Made by a program: the position numbers and the translations under genes. 64,000 bases of DNA from Noviherbaspirillum saxi (lineage in GTDB: Bacteria > Pseudomonadota > Gammaproteobacteria > Burkholderiales > Burkholderiaceae_D), in the NCBI RefSeq assembly GCF_003591035.1, contig NZ_QYUO01000002.1, forward strand, positions 992,001-1,056,000, given 5' to 3'. Below the pieces are notes generated by a model, which was not told the origin of the DNA, searched no databases, and saw only the letters and a program-made list of their open reading frames with translations. Numbering within the stretch: the stretch's first letter is position 1; the number at the start of each line of letters is the position of its first letter. Below are positions 19,425 through 29,388 of this stretch, piece after piece.

Positions 19425-20579
19425 ATGTACGTTCAACAACCTACCGAAGACCAGCGTTTGGCGGTCGATAGCTTCCGCAAGTTCCTGGAAGCGGAAGTCC
19501 GTCCCTTCGCCAAGCAATTCCGCGATCAGCATATTCCGAAGGACAAGATGCGCGAAATCACGCAGCGCATCGCCGAATTCGGACTGCCTGGCGCCAATGT
19601 TTCCGAAGAATTCGGCGGCATGGGCCTGTCCATTGTCACCGAAGCGATGTTGTTCGAGGAACTGTGCGCAGTGTCCGTCGACATCGGTCTGTGCGTGATG
19701 ATCAACAAGGGCATGGCGACCACACTGGCCGAATTGCCGGCATCGCAAGCACACCTGCGTGACCGCTATCTTCCGGACATCCTCGCTGGCCGCACGTTCG
19801 GCGGCTTCTGCATCAGCGAACCGGATGTCGGCTCCAATGTCGCCGACATCAAGGCAACCGGCAAGCGCGACGGCGATTACTTCATCGTCAACGGTGAAAA
19901 GACCTGGATCTCGAACGGCCACCATTCGGATTTCCTGATCGTCACGGTGCGCACCGGCCCGAAGGAGTTGTCGCACATCCTGGTGGACCGCGAAGAGCAT
20001 GGCTACGAGTCCAGAAATATCGACAAGATCGCCCTGAACGGCCAGTCCACCGCGCAGGTGTTCTTATCGGACGCCCGTGTGCCCGCCAAGAACATCGTGT
20101 GGGAAGAGGGCTCCGGATTGAAGAACACGATGAAGCTGTTTGAAAAGGCACGTGCCAACGTCGGCATGCTGTCGGTCGGTCTGATGCGCGCATCGCTGGA
20201 AGCATCGATCGCGTATGCGAAGGAGCGCAAGCAGTTCGGCAAGCCGATCGCGGCGCACCAGTTGATCGCTGCCAAGATCGCCGAGATGGCGACCACCTTG
20301 GATGCCGCGCGTCTAATGTGCTACCGCGCATTTTCGATGATGGACGACGGAATTCGCTGTGACGTGCAATCCTCGATGGCGAAATGGTTCGCGACCGAAT
20401 CGGCGGTGAAGGTCTGCCGCGATGCAGTGCAACTGCATGGCGGTAACGGCTTGACCAAGGAGTTTGACGTCGAGCGCCTGGCACGCGAGGCAATCGTCAT
20501 TCCGATCCCGGATGGCACGACCGAAATCCAGAAGCTGATGATTTCCCGCGCACTTACTGGAATCGCGGCGTTCATCTAA
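19425..20579 (+). CDS. acyl-CoA dehydrogenase with Asp at the usual catalytic Glu position
   Basis: Acyl-CoA dehydrogenase of 384 residues. Motifs ISEPDVGSNVADIKATG, KERKQFGKPIAAHQ and AVQLHGGNGLTKEF are normal for the family. The C-terminal motif that usually reads YEGTxxIQ here reads IPDGTTEIQ, so the common catalytic base is Asp (about residue 363). Asp bases are known in cyclohexanecarboxyl-CoA-type dehydrogenases, so an alicyclic substrate is possible, but the base could also lie elsewhere. It is the last gene before a strong terminator. Confidence 0.9.
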   Translation: MYVQQPTEDQRLAVDSFRKFLEAEVRPFAKQFRDQHIPKDKMREITQRIAEFGLPGANVSEEFGGMGLSIVTEAMLFEELCAVSVDIGLCVMINKGMATTLAELPASQAHLRDRYLPDILAGRTFGGFCISEPDVGSNVADIKATGKRDGDYFIVNGEKTWISNGHHSDFLIVTVRTGPKELSHILVDREEHGYESRNIDKIALNGQSTAQVFLSDARVPAKNIVWEEGSGLKNTMKLFEKARANVGMLSVGLMRASLEASIAYAKERKQFGKPIAAHQLIAAKIAEMATTLDAARLMCYRAFSMMDDGIRCDVQSSMAKWFATESAVKVCRDAVQLHGGNGLTKEFDVERLAREAIVIPIPDGTTEIQKLMISRALTGIAAFI

Positions 20580-20655
20580 GCGCTTTATGCTTCGCGGCGA
20601 GGGGTCGCGGTGCATTGGAAAAGAATTGTCTCTCCAATTCTCAAGGGATTGGCTT

Positions 20656-20688
20656 AACCCGCACCTCGTAAGAGGCGCGGGTTTTTTT
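20656..20688 (+). terminator. Rho-independent terminator, also intron insertion target
   Basis: The stem AACCCGC-A-CCTC pairs with GAGG-CGCGGGTT and is followed by a run of seven T residues. It ends the hydratase/thiolase/dehydrogenase transcript. A group II intron starts two bases after the T-run, which is the insertion preference known for bacterial group IIC introns. Confidence 0.92.
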
Positions 20689-20690
20689 AT

Positions 20691-21995
<1,305 letters not shown>

Positions 21996-22140
21996 CAGAA
22001 CGGCCTGATGATCTGACGGAAGTCAGACTGGCTGATAGTACTCCGAGGTCGGGAGAGCCGACTACATGGGGAAGCGGCCAGCAGAAGTTGAATCGTTCTT
22101 GGGAAACATAGGCTTCATACAAAGGAAGACAAGGCCTTCT

Positions 22141-23487
22141 ATGCAAAGAGAAGAATCACCCACTATGGAAACGGGACTTGAACGAATAGCAGCGAAAGCT
22201 CGGTGTGAACCAGCCCTTCGATTTACCTCGCTGGCCCATTACATCACGCAAGACCGGGTGTGGACGAATCTGTGGAAGATTCCGAGCCGCTCGGCTGCAG
22301 GAGTAGATGGTCAGAGGGTAGCGGAGGCGAAGGAGAGCTTTGATGGATGGATTGAGCCGATGCTTCAATCCGTTCACCGTCGTGGATATCAAGCGCCAAA
22401 CATTCGGCGTGTGTATATCCCGAAGCCCGGCAAACAGGAGATGCGCCCGCTGGGTGTGCCAACTGTTGCCGACCGGGCACTCCAACGCAGTGTTGCCGAA
22501 GTTCTGTCGGCCATATATGAGCAGGACTTCCTGTCCTGTTCCTTTGGCGGACGGCCTGCGCTGAGTGCCCACAAGGCACTGGCCACCGTCAATGAAGTGA
22601 TTGCCGGTGGCAAAGTGAGTTGGATATTGGAGGCGGATTTGAAGAACTTCTTCGGGAGCCTGAATCACGATTGGTTGCTCCGTTTCGTCGAGCACCGGGT
22701 AGGAGATCCACGCATGATCAGTCTGATCCGGCGCTGGCTCAAAGCAGGCATTCTGGAAGATGGAGAAGTGTATCAAAACGAAGAGGGAACCCCGCAAGGC
22801 GGTTCGATCAGTGTGCTGTTAAGTAACGTGTATTTGCACTATGTGCTTGACCTGTGGTTTGAACGCGTGGTCAAGTGCCGACTGCAGGGCGAAGCTTATC
22901 TGGTACGCTACATTGACGATTTTGTGATGTGTTTCCAGAATCAGTCCGATGCACTTCGTGTTCAGGAAGCCTTGCGCAAGCGATTGGGGAAATTTGGTTT
23001 GGCGCTCGAACCGAGCAAGACCAAACTTGTTGCATTTGGTCGCTTTGCTCAACGATATGCGAGCCATCAGGGGAAGCGGCGTCCAGAGACGATTTACTTT
23101 CTGGGCCTCACCCTGTATTGCACACGCAACCTGAAGGGCAATTTCAAGATAGGGATGCGCACGGAAAAGTCTCGACTCCGGCGCAGTCTGGCTAACTTGC
23201 AAGACCTGATGCGTCAAGTGCGGCATTCATCGATTCGGGAGCAGGCGGAAAAGCTCAATCGGGTATTGCGCGGCCATTACGCCTACTATGGCATTGCCGG
23301 GAATTTCCGGGCATTGCAGAAAGTACATAGAGCGGTGGAGCGGTACTGGCGCAAAATGCTGAGTAGTCGGAGCCGGTCAGGCGGAGTTACCTGGGAAGCA
23401 TTCCAGCAGATCAAGGCGCGGTTTCCATTGATGCGACCAAAGCTGTCTCTGCCCTATGGGGCGCTACAAGCTATTGCGGTGCTGTGA
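22141..23487 (+). CDS. ltrA: Group II intron reverse transcriptase/maturase (second intron)
   Basis: Full-length intron-encoded reverse transcriptase of about 448 residues. It has the N-terminal ARFTSLAHYI-like head, YIPKPGKQEMRPLGVPTVADR, the LEADLKNFFGSLNH catalytic motif, GTPQGGSISVLLSNVYLH and the active site LVRYIDDFVMCF. The maturase part follows with YFLGLTLYCTRN and LRGHYAYYGIAGNF. The start could also be 22066 or 22165. It belongs to a different intron class from the remnant upstream: YIDD rather than YADD, and unrelated thumb sequence. Confidence 0.87.
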   Translation: MQREESPTMETGLERIAAKARCEPALRFTSLAHYITQDRVWTNLWKIPSRSAAGVDGQRVAEAKESFDGWIEPMLQSVHRRGYQAPNIRRVYIPKPGKQEMRPLGVPTVADRALQRSVAEVLSAIYEQDFLSCSFGGRPALSAHKALATVNEVIAGGKVSWILEADLKNFFGSLNHDWLLRFVEHRVGDPRMISLIRRWLKAGILEDGEVYQNEEGTPQGGSISVLLSNVYLHYVLDLWFERVVKCRLQGEAYLVRYIDDFVMCFQNQSDALRVQEALRKRLGKFGLALEPSKTKLVAFGRFAQRYASHQGKRRPETIYFLGLTLYCTRNLKGNFKIGMRTEKSRLRRSLANLQDLMRQVRHSSIREQAEKLNRVLRGHYAYYGIAGNFRALQKVHRAVERYWRKMLSSRSRSGGVTWEAFQQIKARFPLMRPKLSLPYGALQAIAVL

Positions 23488-23500
23488 ATCGACTGCTGAA

Positions 23501-23580
23501 GAGCGTAGTGCGGGAAATCCGCACGCTACGTTCTGTGGGAACCGGGGGCGGGCGACTGCCTCCGGTCACCCGGTGGCTAC
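23501..23580 (+). ncRNA. Group II intron domains V and VI (second intron 3' end)
   Basis: A 37-base hairpin from 23501 (GAGCGTAGTGCGG, GAAA loop, CCGCACGCTACGTTC) has the length, tetraloop and bulge layout of group II domain V. The next roughly 40 bases form a GC-rich stem with a terminal GGCTAC, as expected for domain VI and the 3' splice site. The exact last base is estimated. Confidence 0.72.
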
Positions 23581-23832
23581 AAGGGCTTCCCCCAGACGTC
23601 AAGATGAGCTACAACAAGCGAGGAAGAGACATCGAGAGGCTTGATTATCGATTAAATTAGAAGCACACGATCCCAACAAGGCAATGCCAACATCCTTGTA
23701 CACTCCACCAATGTTGCTGAAGTTTTCGAAAAATTGAATGTGTTGGCCCATCTCCACTTTGAGTTTCCGCAAACAGAGCAACCAAAACGATCTCATACTC
23801 AGAAACCAGCAGTCCATCCTTAAGGAGCCGGT

Positions 23833-25419
23833 ATGAGAACATCCGCCACCGCTGGATTTTTAAGTCTCCTTGTCCTGATTTCTGGATGCGTCACACCGCC
23901 TTTTCGCTCCACATTGGAAGATCCGTTAACCGCTATAGACTGTCCGACGCTTACCGCACACGAGAAACCAGAGTGTGAAAATATAACGCCTGAGATTTCC
24001 CATGGAAATTATGAGCTTCATTTCGTCGAGTTCGATGACCAGGGATGGGATTATCGGATACGTGCTGCCACTGATGACAGAGAAGGCCAAGTTCCACCAT
24101 ACGGTTACAACAGGATTAGCAAACGTAATAGCGACTCATCTAAAGAAATTCCGCCATACGGCTACAGTCAGATCGATCATCTTATCGATCGCTTGACACA
24201 GCTCCTCAACTCACAGGAAGCAAATGGGCAGAAGCCAGAACTAAACATCATTCTGTATGTGCATGGGTGGAATCATCTTGCGAAAAGTGATGATGAAGAC
24301 GTCATGCTGTTCCGTCAGGTTCTTCAACTACAAAGTCGTATGGAACAAAATCTGGTTGACGAAAAAAAGCGGCAGTATCCCCGAAAAGTAATTGGCATAT
24401 TTGTCGGCTGGGAAGGCAAGCAGCTGGATATTTCACCTTATGCCTTGGTTCCAACCTTCTGGAGCAGAAAGGCAGCTGCATTGCGGGTGTCTAGGGGGTC
24501 GGTGCTTGAACTATTTTCCCGCCTGCAAACAATCCAGGATTACTATAACGGACCCACAGAAAGCCCGGATTGTCGAGCCCAGGCAAAACCGATGGATTCA
24601 TCCAATTCATCAAAAGAAAATTGCAGGATTCGGAGCTTAATGGTGGGGCATAGTTTCGGAGCCTGGATTTTGTATTCGGCTTTGTCGGGGACGATGATTG
24701 AAACGCTGCATACCGGCAGAAATTTGAATCTCAAGGAGGACGAGAAGAAACGCTATCTAAAGAGGCCTGCAGATCTGGTCGTCCTTATCAATCCCGCCTT
24801 CGAGGCAGTACGATATGAGCCCCTACACCTTGCAGCGATGGCTTATGACAGCGAGGAAATCCAAACTCCTATGCTGATTACCATCACATCCACTGCCGAC
24901 ATGATGACGCGAACCCTATTCCCCGTTGGCAGATTCATCAATACGTTCTTTGAAGGCGCGAATTCGGATCATCAAAGCAAAGCAATGACGCGTGCACATG
25001 GACATCATCCTCGCCACTTTACACACAGCCTCACCGCCATGCGCGGCACTTGTCCGGGTTGGCTTTACCTGCCGTCACTAGTTACTCAAATTGAACATCC
25101 CGACATATGCAAACAAGAAGATTTGCAGAAATGCATTAAAAACAACGCGGATTTCGAGATAGAAAATGCGATGAAGTTCTATGAAAATAAGCGTTCCGAA
25201 ACAGGTGGTTTGAATCCTGGCTGGAGTCGTGAATTTTGTGGCGATACTGTGCTAACTCATTATCAGGAAAACTCCCATGACAATAAGAACCCAAACTCAC
25301 CGGTATGGAATATTCGGACAGATAAATCTTTGATAGATGGGCATTCCGATTTGGCGACTCCGGGGCTTCTTGAATTCATCCGTCAGGTTTACAACGACAC
25401 GATACTGAAGATTAGATAG
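23833..25419 (+). CDS. Lipoprotein with alpha/beta-hydrolase fold, unknown substrate
   Basis: A 528-residue predicted lipoprotein (lipobox LISGC, Cys19). The hydrolase features are LYVHGW (residues 142-146) and the nucleophile elbow VGHSFGAW with Ser274, followed by VVLINPAFEA. A short insertion contains two copies of the motif PPYGY about 20 residues apart, absent from its paralogue at 30634-32289. The two share long identical stretches such as CPxLTAHxxxECxxITPE and the RTHGHxxR/HGHHPRH region. Base composition is more AT-rich than the flanks. No family name was recognised; function may be lipid or ester hydrolysis at the envelope. Confidence 0.75.
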   Translation: MRTSATAGFLSLLVLISGCVTPPFRSTLEDPLTAIDCPTLTAHEKPECENITPEISHGNYELHFVEFDDQGWDYRIRAATDDREGQVPPYGYNRISKRNSDSSKEIPPYGYSQIDHLIDRLTQLLNSQEANGQKPELNIILYVHGWNHLAKSDDEDVMLFRQVLQLQSRMEQNLVDEKKRQYPRKVIGIFVGWEGKQLDISPYALVPTFWSRKAAALRVSRGSVLELFSRLQTIQDYYNGPTESPDCRAQAKPMDSSNSSKENCRIRSLMVGHSFGAWILYSALSGTMIETLHTGRNLNLKEDEKKRYLKRPADLVVLINPAFEAVRYEPLHLAAMAYDSEEIQTPMLITITSTADMMTRTLFPVGRFINTFFEGANSDHQSKAMTRAHGHHPRHFTHSLTAMRGTCPGWLYLPSLVTQIEHPDICKQEDLQKCIKNNADFEIENAMKFYENKRSETGGLNPGWSREFCGDTVLTHYQENSHDNKNPNSPVWNIRTDKSLIDGHSDLATPGLLEFIRQVYNDTILKIR

Positions 25420-25510
25420 CGGAATCAAGCATTGCTGGTGAACGCTTTACCGCGTTATACGTTCGTTGTTATGTTGATCTAATTTCGCCGTTACTGTGGA
25501 AATGGGTTCT

Positions 25511-26701
25511 ATGATGAAGATCTGCATTTCAAGCGCCCTCTGTCTCGCTCTAAGCTTAACGCTATGTGCATGTATAACGGCTCCATCAGAAGAGTTGATT
25601 ACTTCTTCAGACGGAATTAACAACCAGCAGCCTAAAAATCTCTTTGTATTCCTCGACGGGACACGTAATAACCAAAACACCGCAACAAACGTCTGGCACC
25701 TGAGGGAGATTATTAGCAAAGAAGCTGGTTCCACGATGCCTACAGAAACCATCTATATAGAAGGGGTTGGCAGTGCAGAGAATCCGATCTCGGGAATGAC
25801 TCTTGGGTTCGGGATGGAAAGCAGAATACTACGAGCGTATCGTTTTCTTATCGAACGCTATAAAGCTGGTGACCGAATATATATATTCGGCTTCAGTCGC
25901 GGAGCACATCAAGCACGAGCCTTGGCTGGACTACTTTCCTACAGTGGCATCCCCTCACGCGAGTCATTGCAAGACAAGGACTTGCTGAAAGTCGGCAATC
26001 GCATTCTGGAAATCACCAAAACAAAATCAGATAAAGACCTTGAGGATCAGTGGAACCACTTGGCACATCAACGTTTGCCACCGTTGACATCCGAAATTGA
26101 ATCGAAACTCGGACTGCAAACAATGTACGTTGAGATAGAGTTCCTGGGAATCTGGGACACAGTACCAGGCTCTTCTTTCAAAACGTATTCCGGATGCAAG
26201 GAAACTGAAAATAGTCAGGAAGGTGAGCGGTATAAAACCGACTCCTACCCGCCGATCAAGCACATCGCCCATGCGGTATCTCTTGACGAGAAGAGGTCGA
26301 TGTTTTCTCCTCTGTTAGTCTGTCCACGAGTTAAATCCGGGAACAACACCATCGTGGAAGTGTGGTTTCCCGGTGCTCATGCTGATGTCGGCGGCGGGTA
26401 CGAAGACTATAACGACTTGGCACCTATCTCGCTGCGCTGGATGCTTGACAGACTAAAAACTATATATCCGATAAGAGCAACGTCCTATCCTCCTGAAGGC
26501 GTAGTGCTAGGTATTAGCCACTGGTCAATGGGAGACTTCCCGGCAAACTTTCGCAGCGAATGCATAGATCGGAAGATTCCTGATAATGCGATCATCCACC
26601 CTAGCATGGAAGAACGAGCGAGAGTTTCATCCGCGAGAATTGTTATAAATGATCAGGTCCTTATGAAACAGTATCCATTGTCCTGCAAGGATATGCAGTA
26701 A
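25511..26701 (+). CDS. DUF2235 (Tle1-like) phospholipase-type lipoprotein
   Basis: A 396-residue protein with a lipobox-like LTLCAC (Cys21) and a DUF2235 alpha/beta-hydrolase domain. LFVFLDGTRNN opens the domain, IFGFSRGAHQARALAG holds Ser129, and VWFPGAHADVGGGYEDY is the second family signature. Tle1 phospholipases delivered by type VI secretion belong to this family but lack lipidation signals, so this one is more likely a resident envelope enzyme. It lies 90 bases after the hydrolase lipoprotein in the same direction and shares its low GC. A GTG start at 25496 is possible. Confidence 0.82.
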   Translation: MMKICISSALCLALSLTLCACITAPSEELITSSDGINNQQPKNLFVFLDGTRNNQNTATNVWHLREIISKEAGSTMPTETIYIEGVGSAENPISGMTLGFGMESRILRAYRFLIERYKAGDRIYIFGFSRGAHQARALAGLLSYSGIPSRESLQDKDLLKVGNRILEITKTKSDKDLEDQWNHLAHQRLPPLTSEIESKLGLQTMYVEIEFLGIWDTVPGSSFKTYSGCKETENSQEGERYKTDSYPPIKHIAHAVSLDEKRSMFSPLLVCPRVKSGNNTIVEVWFPGAHADVGGGYEDYNDLAPISLRWMLDRLKTIYPIRATSYPPEGVVLGISHWSMGDFPANFRSECIDRKIPDNAIIHPSMEERARVSSARIVINDQVLMKQYPLSCKDMQ

Positions 26702-27080
26702 GAGAGGAACGAAGCATCCGTCGGCAGAAGTATTTTTTGCGAGGATGCCCGGAAGTTACCTAGGTGGTTACTTTGTTGCCTTAGCTATTCCCTTGTTCAT
26801 CTTTGCTGTAGCTAGGCCATTGAAGTGAATGTTTCAGATGCCTCTGGAATCGCAGGCAATTTTATTAAGAACCTGTAAAGGACGCTCGACTGGAGTGAGT
26901 CACGGCCGACCTATAGCGTGCGCTTCAAGGCGGATGTTCCATGCCGATTAACTGAACGTTACGATGTCCGCTTTCGGGAAACAGCAGCGGCAGGTTAGAG
27001 TCGCCTGCACCCGTTCACTGCCTAGCCGGCAATATCGCGTAAGCGATTAAATCCCGCCGTTTCGCGCAATTTACGAGTTG
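26702..27080. other. Intergenic region between converging genes, nothing recognised
   Basis: About 380 bases with no convincing reading frame, terminator or repeat arm. It separates the plus-strand lipoprotein pair from the minus-strand genes. Confidence 0.4.
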
Positions 27081-28061
27081 TTATTTTTGCTCGACGATAC
27101 GGGCACGAAAAGACTGCTTCGACTTCTCCTTGTTTTTACATGCGACACCACGTGATTTAACACCGCCATCGTCGCTCAACAAAAGTGTTTGCGTGCTGTT
27201 CGGAACAGCGATCAAGGCCTCTGGAAATAGTCCACTGACTTCGATGCCTGGAATCGCCTGCGCTTTGTCATCGGCCTTTCCCGACCATCGGTACAACATG
27301 AAGCTTCCATCGTCGGCTGGTGGCCCGGCGACGATCATGAATTCCTTACCCACCCGTTCGATGCTACGAATACCGCGGCCACCGAGCGCAAGTTCTATTG
27401 GCTTGCCAAATTGGGGCTTAGTTCCTTTTATCATCTCCGCTGGATTCTTGATGGGCACAATCAAGGCAAGATTTCCTGGTATCGGATTTCTAAATCCTAT
27501 CAACAAGCCTCCGTATGGCATTGCTGTAAGCCCTTCAATATTGAGGCCGCCCTCGGCCTCCGGTGCACGGCTTGCTGCATCGGCAATCCGATACTTTTTC
27601 AACTCAGGCGCGGCAATGAGATCATCGAGAAGTGTCGTATATGGCTTGCCAACTGGCGCCAGCGTAGTCGGGGTTTGTTCATCCTTGTCGGTCGCGAAGA
27701 ACCGGTACCGGCGTTTTTGCACCTCGCCAGAACTATTGCGGCCATGCGAAGAAATCCAATAAATGCGCTTGCCAATGGCGGCAGCGCCTTCAATGTCGGA
27801 CTCCTTGTCTTCTTTCGTGCCGAGGAAAGCTGAGAGGTCAATGGAATGAGCCGGTTCTGGCTGATTGAGCTTGTATATGACGAGGGTGTTTCGCTCGTCG
27901 TCCGCGACAACAAAATGGTCTTTTCCTAATGCGCTTGCGGCAGAGGCATCACACAGACCCGTGTAGGTATGGATCTGTTGCGCGCTGCTTTGGCCAATGA
28001 GGAACACCGCTGGTGCGAGCGCTAGTAGTTTGGCAATAAATCGCATGCGTTTTGGCGGCAT
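27081..28061 (-). CDS. DUF3616 domain exported protein
   Basis: A 326-residue exported protein with a signal peptide (LLALAPAVFLIGQSSAQ). DUF3616 features include FVVADDERNTLVIYKL, DIEGAAAIGKRIYWISSHGRNSSGE and GLNIEGLTAMPYGGLLIGFRNP, which look like blades of a beta-propeller. The family is uncharacterised. The start with GGAG seven bases upstream was preferred over one 25 codons further up. It follows the chitosanase-like gene on the same strand after a gap of about 115 bases and may or may not share its promoter. Confidence 0.82.
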   Translation of the reverse strand: MPPKRMRFIAKLLALAPAVFLIGQSSAQQIHTYTGLCDASAASALGKDHFVVADDERNTLVIYKLNQPEPAHSIDLSAFLGTKEDKESDIEGAAAIGKRIYWISSHGRNSSGEVQKRRYRFFATDKDEQTPTTLAPVGKPYTTLLDDLIAAPELKKYRIADAASRAPEAEGGLNIEGLTAMPYGGLLIGFRNPIPGNLALIVPIKNPAEMIKGTKPQFGKPIELALGGRGIRSIERVGKEFMIVAGPPADDGSFMLYRWSGKADDKAQAIPGIEVSGLFPEALIAVPNSTQTLLLSDDGGVKSRGVACKNKEKSKQSFRARIVEQK

Positions 28062-28175
28062 AATCGCTCCGTGTCGGCCCACCAGCATTGCGTTCGGCGG
28101 AAAAGCTTGGGGCGCTGAGCCAGCGCCTTCCGCCATACAAAAAATACCTAAACCGTTGCCAAGTGGCTCACCAGC

Positions 28176-29378
28176 TTATTGAGTCAAATGCGCAATCAAT
28201 GAAATGTCCGCAATTCCTGTCCCGGGAAGATTGTGCGACGTCTGGAACTGTTTAATGCACTTCGCGGTGGTTTGCCCAAAGACGCCATCGGCCTTGATGT
28301 CGACACCACGCTCGGACAAACCCACTTGTACCAGCCGGACATCCATCCCGCGTGCCAATGGTGATTCGAGCGCAAGTGCCCGGCTACCGGCCGGCGGACC
28401 GTCATAGCAGCCATGCGGAATGGCGCTGAGCGTATCCGCGGAAATCTCCAACCCGCGGACAACGAGCGGCAGATCAAGACCCCAGAATCCCTGATCGATC
28501 AAACGCTGGAATGCATCCATCCGGTAAACTGTTGCCCGAATATCGGGCCGCGTATGCGTCTCCATCCATTGTTTGCGCGTTGCGACATATCCCGCAATCC
28601 ACTTCTGCTCCCCGATCGTGCCGATGGCCCCGGAATTTCCATTCGTACGATCACGCATGCGCTCCCATGACCCATGAATGATGCTGTCGTACACAACTGC
28701 GACGCCTAAAGGAGTCCGTATGCCCAATCCGGACGCCGCGCGTAACGCGGGCTTCCAATACACCTGGTCAAAAAATGCATCCTGGGTCTCGCGCATGACA
28801 GGGTCGTCGGCACTTGCCCGCAAAATGTTGTGCAATATCTGATCGGCATCGAGCGAAAAATCCTTCCTGTCCAGCCGCGGAATATACGATGCAAGCTTTG
28901 CGCCAAAGCGTGCCCCTGGATTGACGCAGTATTGCTTGATTAATGTGGTCAGGTTACCGGACCCCAACGTCGTTTGCGTGCGTCCATAGGTAAGGTGTCC
29001 AGAGTCCCCAGAGATCACTGTCACCTGGCCATAGTCGCCCAGTACCCGGCTTGTTTCAAAAATATTGACGATTGCCTGCGCGGCCTTTCCTTGCGTCGCT
29101 GTCAGCATTGGTAACGCAGCAACGATTGTCTCGGGTATCGGTTGCTCGACCTGCGGCGCAGCCATTCGGGCCGACGGCCTCTCCAGCACAGCGGCTGCAA
29201 TCTCATTGCTTGCAGCGCCGTCTAATTGTGCAGTTTCTTCCTCGAATACGATGGTGCAAAATCCGGGCGATGCAGGATCCTGTATGCAGCCAAGTACGCG
29301 AAAGCCTCTTATGCTCAAGTCTTCCTGCCAATCTTCACAATCGGTACATGGAATGGTACGCGCACGTTTAACAGCCAT
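28176..29378 (-). CDS. GH46 chitosanase-like protein with C-terminal peptidoglycan-binding domain
   Basis: A 400-residue protein. The GH46 lysozyme-like domain spans roughly residues 95-330, with Glu108 (NIFETSRVLGDYGQ) and Asp125 (SGDSGHLTYGR) at the spacing of the family's catalytic pair. A PG_binding_1 domain closes the protein (GMDVRLVQVGLSERGVDIK, DGVFGQTT). The first 50 residues carry CTDC and two more Cys and match nothing I know. No signal peptide is visible although the substrates, chitosan or peptidoglycan, are extracytoplasmic. AAGGAG precedes the ATG. It is the last gene of a tight lipoprotein operon. Confidence 0.82.
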   Translation of the reverse strand: MAVKRARTIPCTDCEDWQEDLSIRGFRVLGCIQDPASPGFCTIVFEEETAQLDGAASNEIAAAVLERPSARMAAPQVEQPIPETIVAALPMLTATQGKAAQAIVNIFETSRVLGDYGQVTVISGDSGHLTYGRTQTTLGSGNLTTLIKQYCVNPGARFGAKLASYIPRLDRKDFSLDADQILHNILRASADDPVMRETQDAFFDQVYWKPALRAASGLGIRTPLGVAVVYDSIIHGSWERMRDRTNGNSGAIGTIGEQKWIAGYVATRKQWMETHTRPDIRATVYRMDAFQRLIDQGFWGLDLPLVVRGLEISADTLSAIPHGCYDGPPAGSRALALESPLARGMDVRLVQVGLSERGVDIKADGVFGQTTAKCIKQFQTSHNLPGTGIADISLIAHLTQ

Positions 29379-29388
29379 ATCCGTCTCC

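Noticed and set aside
23599..23817. A 72-residue minus-strand frame between the intron and the hydrolase lipoprotein
   Set aside because: It has a Cys-rich, non-repetitive sequence with no recognised family and no clear ribosome-binding site. It might be a remnant of a gene cut by the intron, but there is too little to support it.
25511..26701. DUF2235 protein as a type VI secretion effector
   Set aside because: It carries its own lipoprotein signal, and no vgrG, PAAR or T6SS structural gene is in the window. It is more likely a resident envelope protein.
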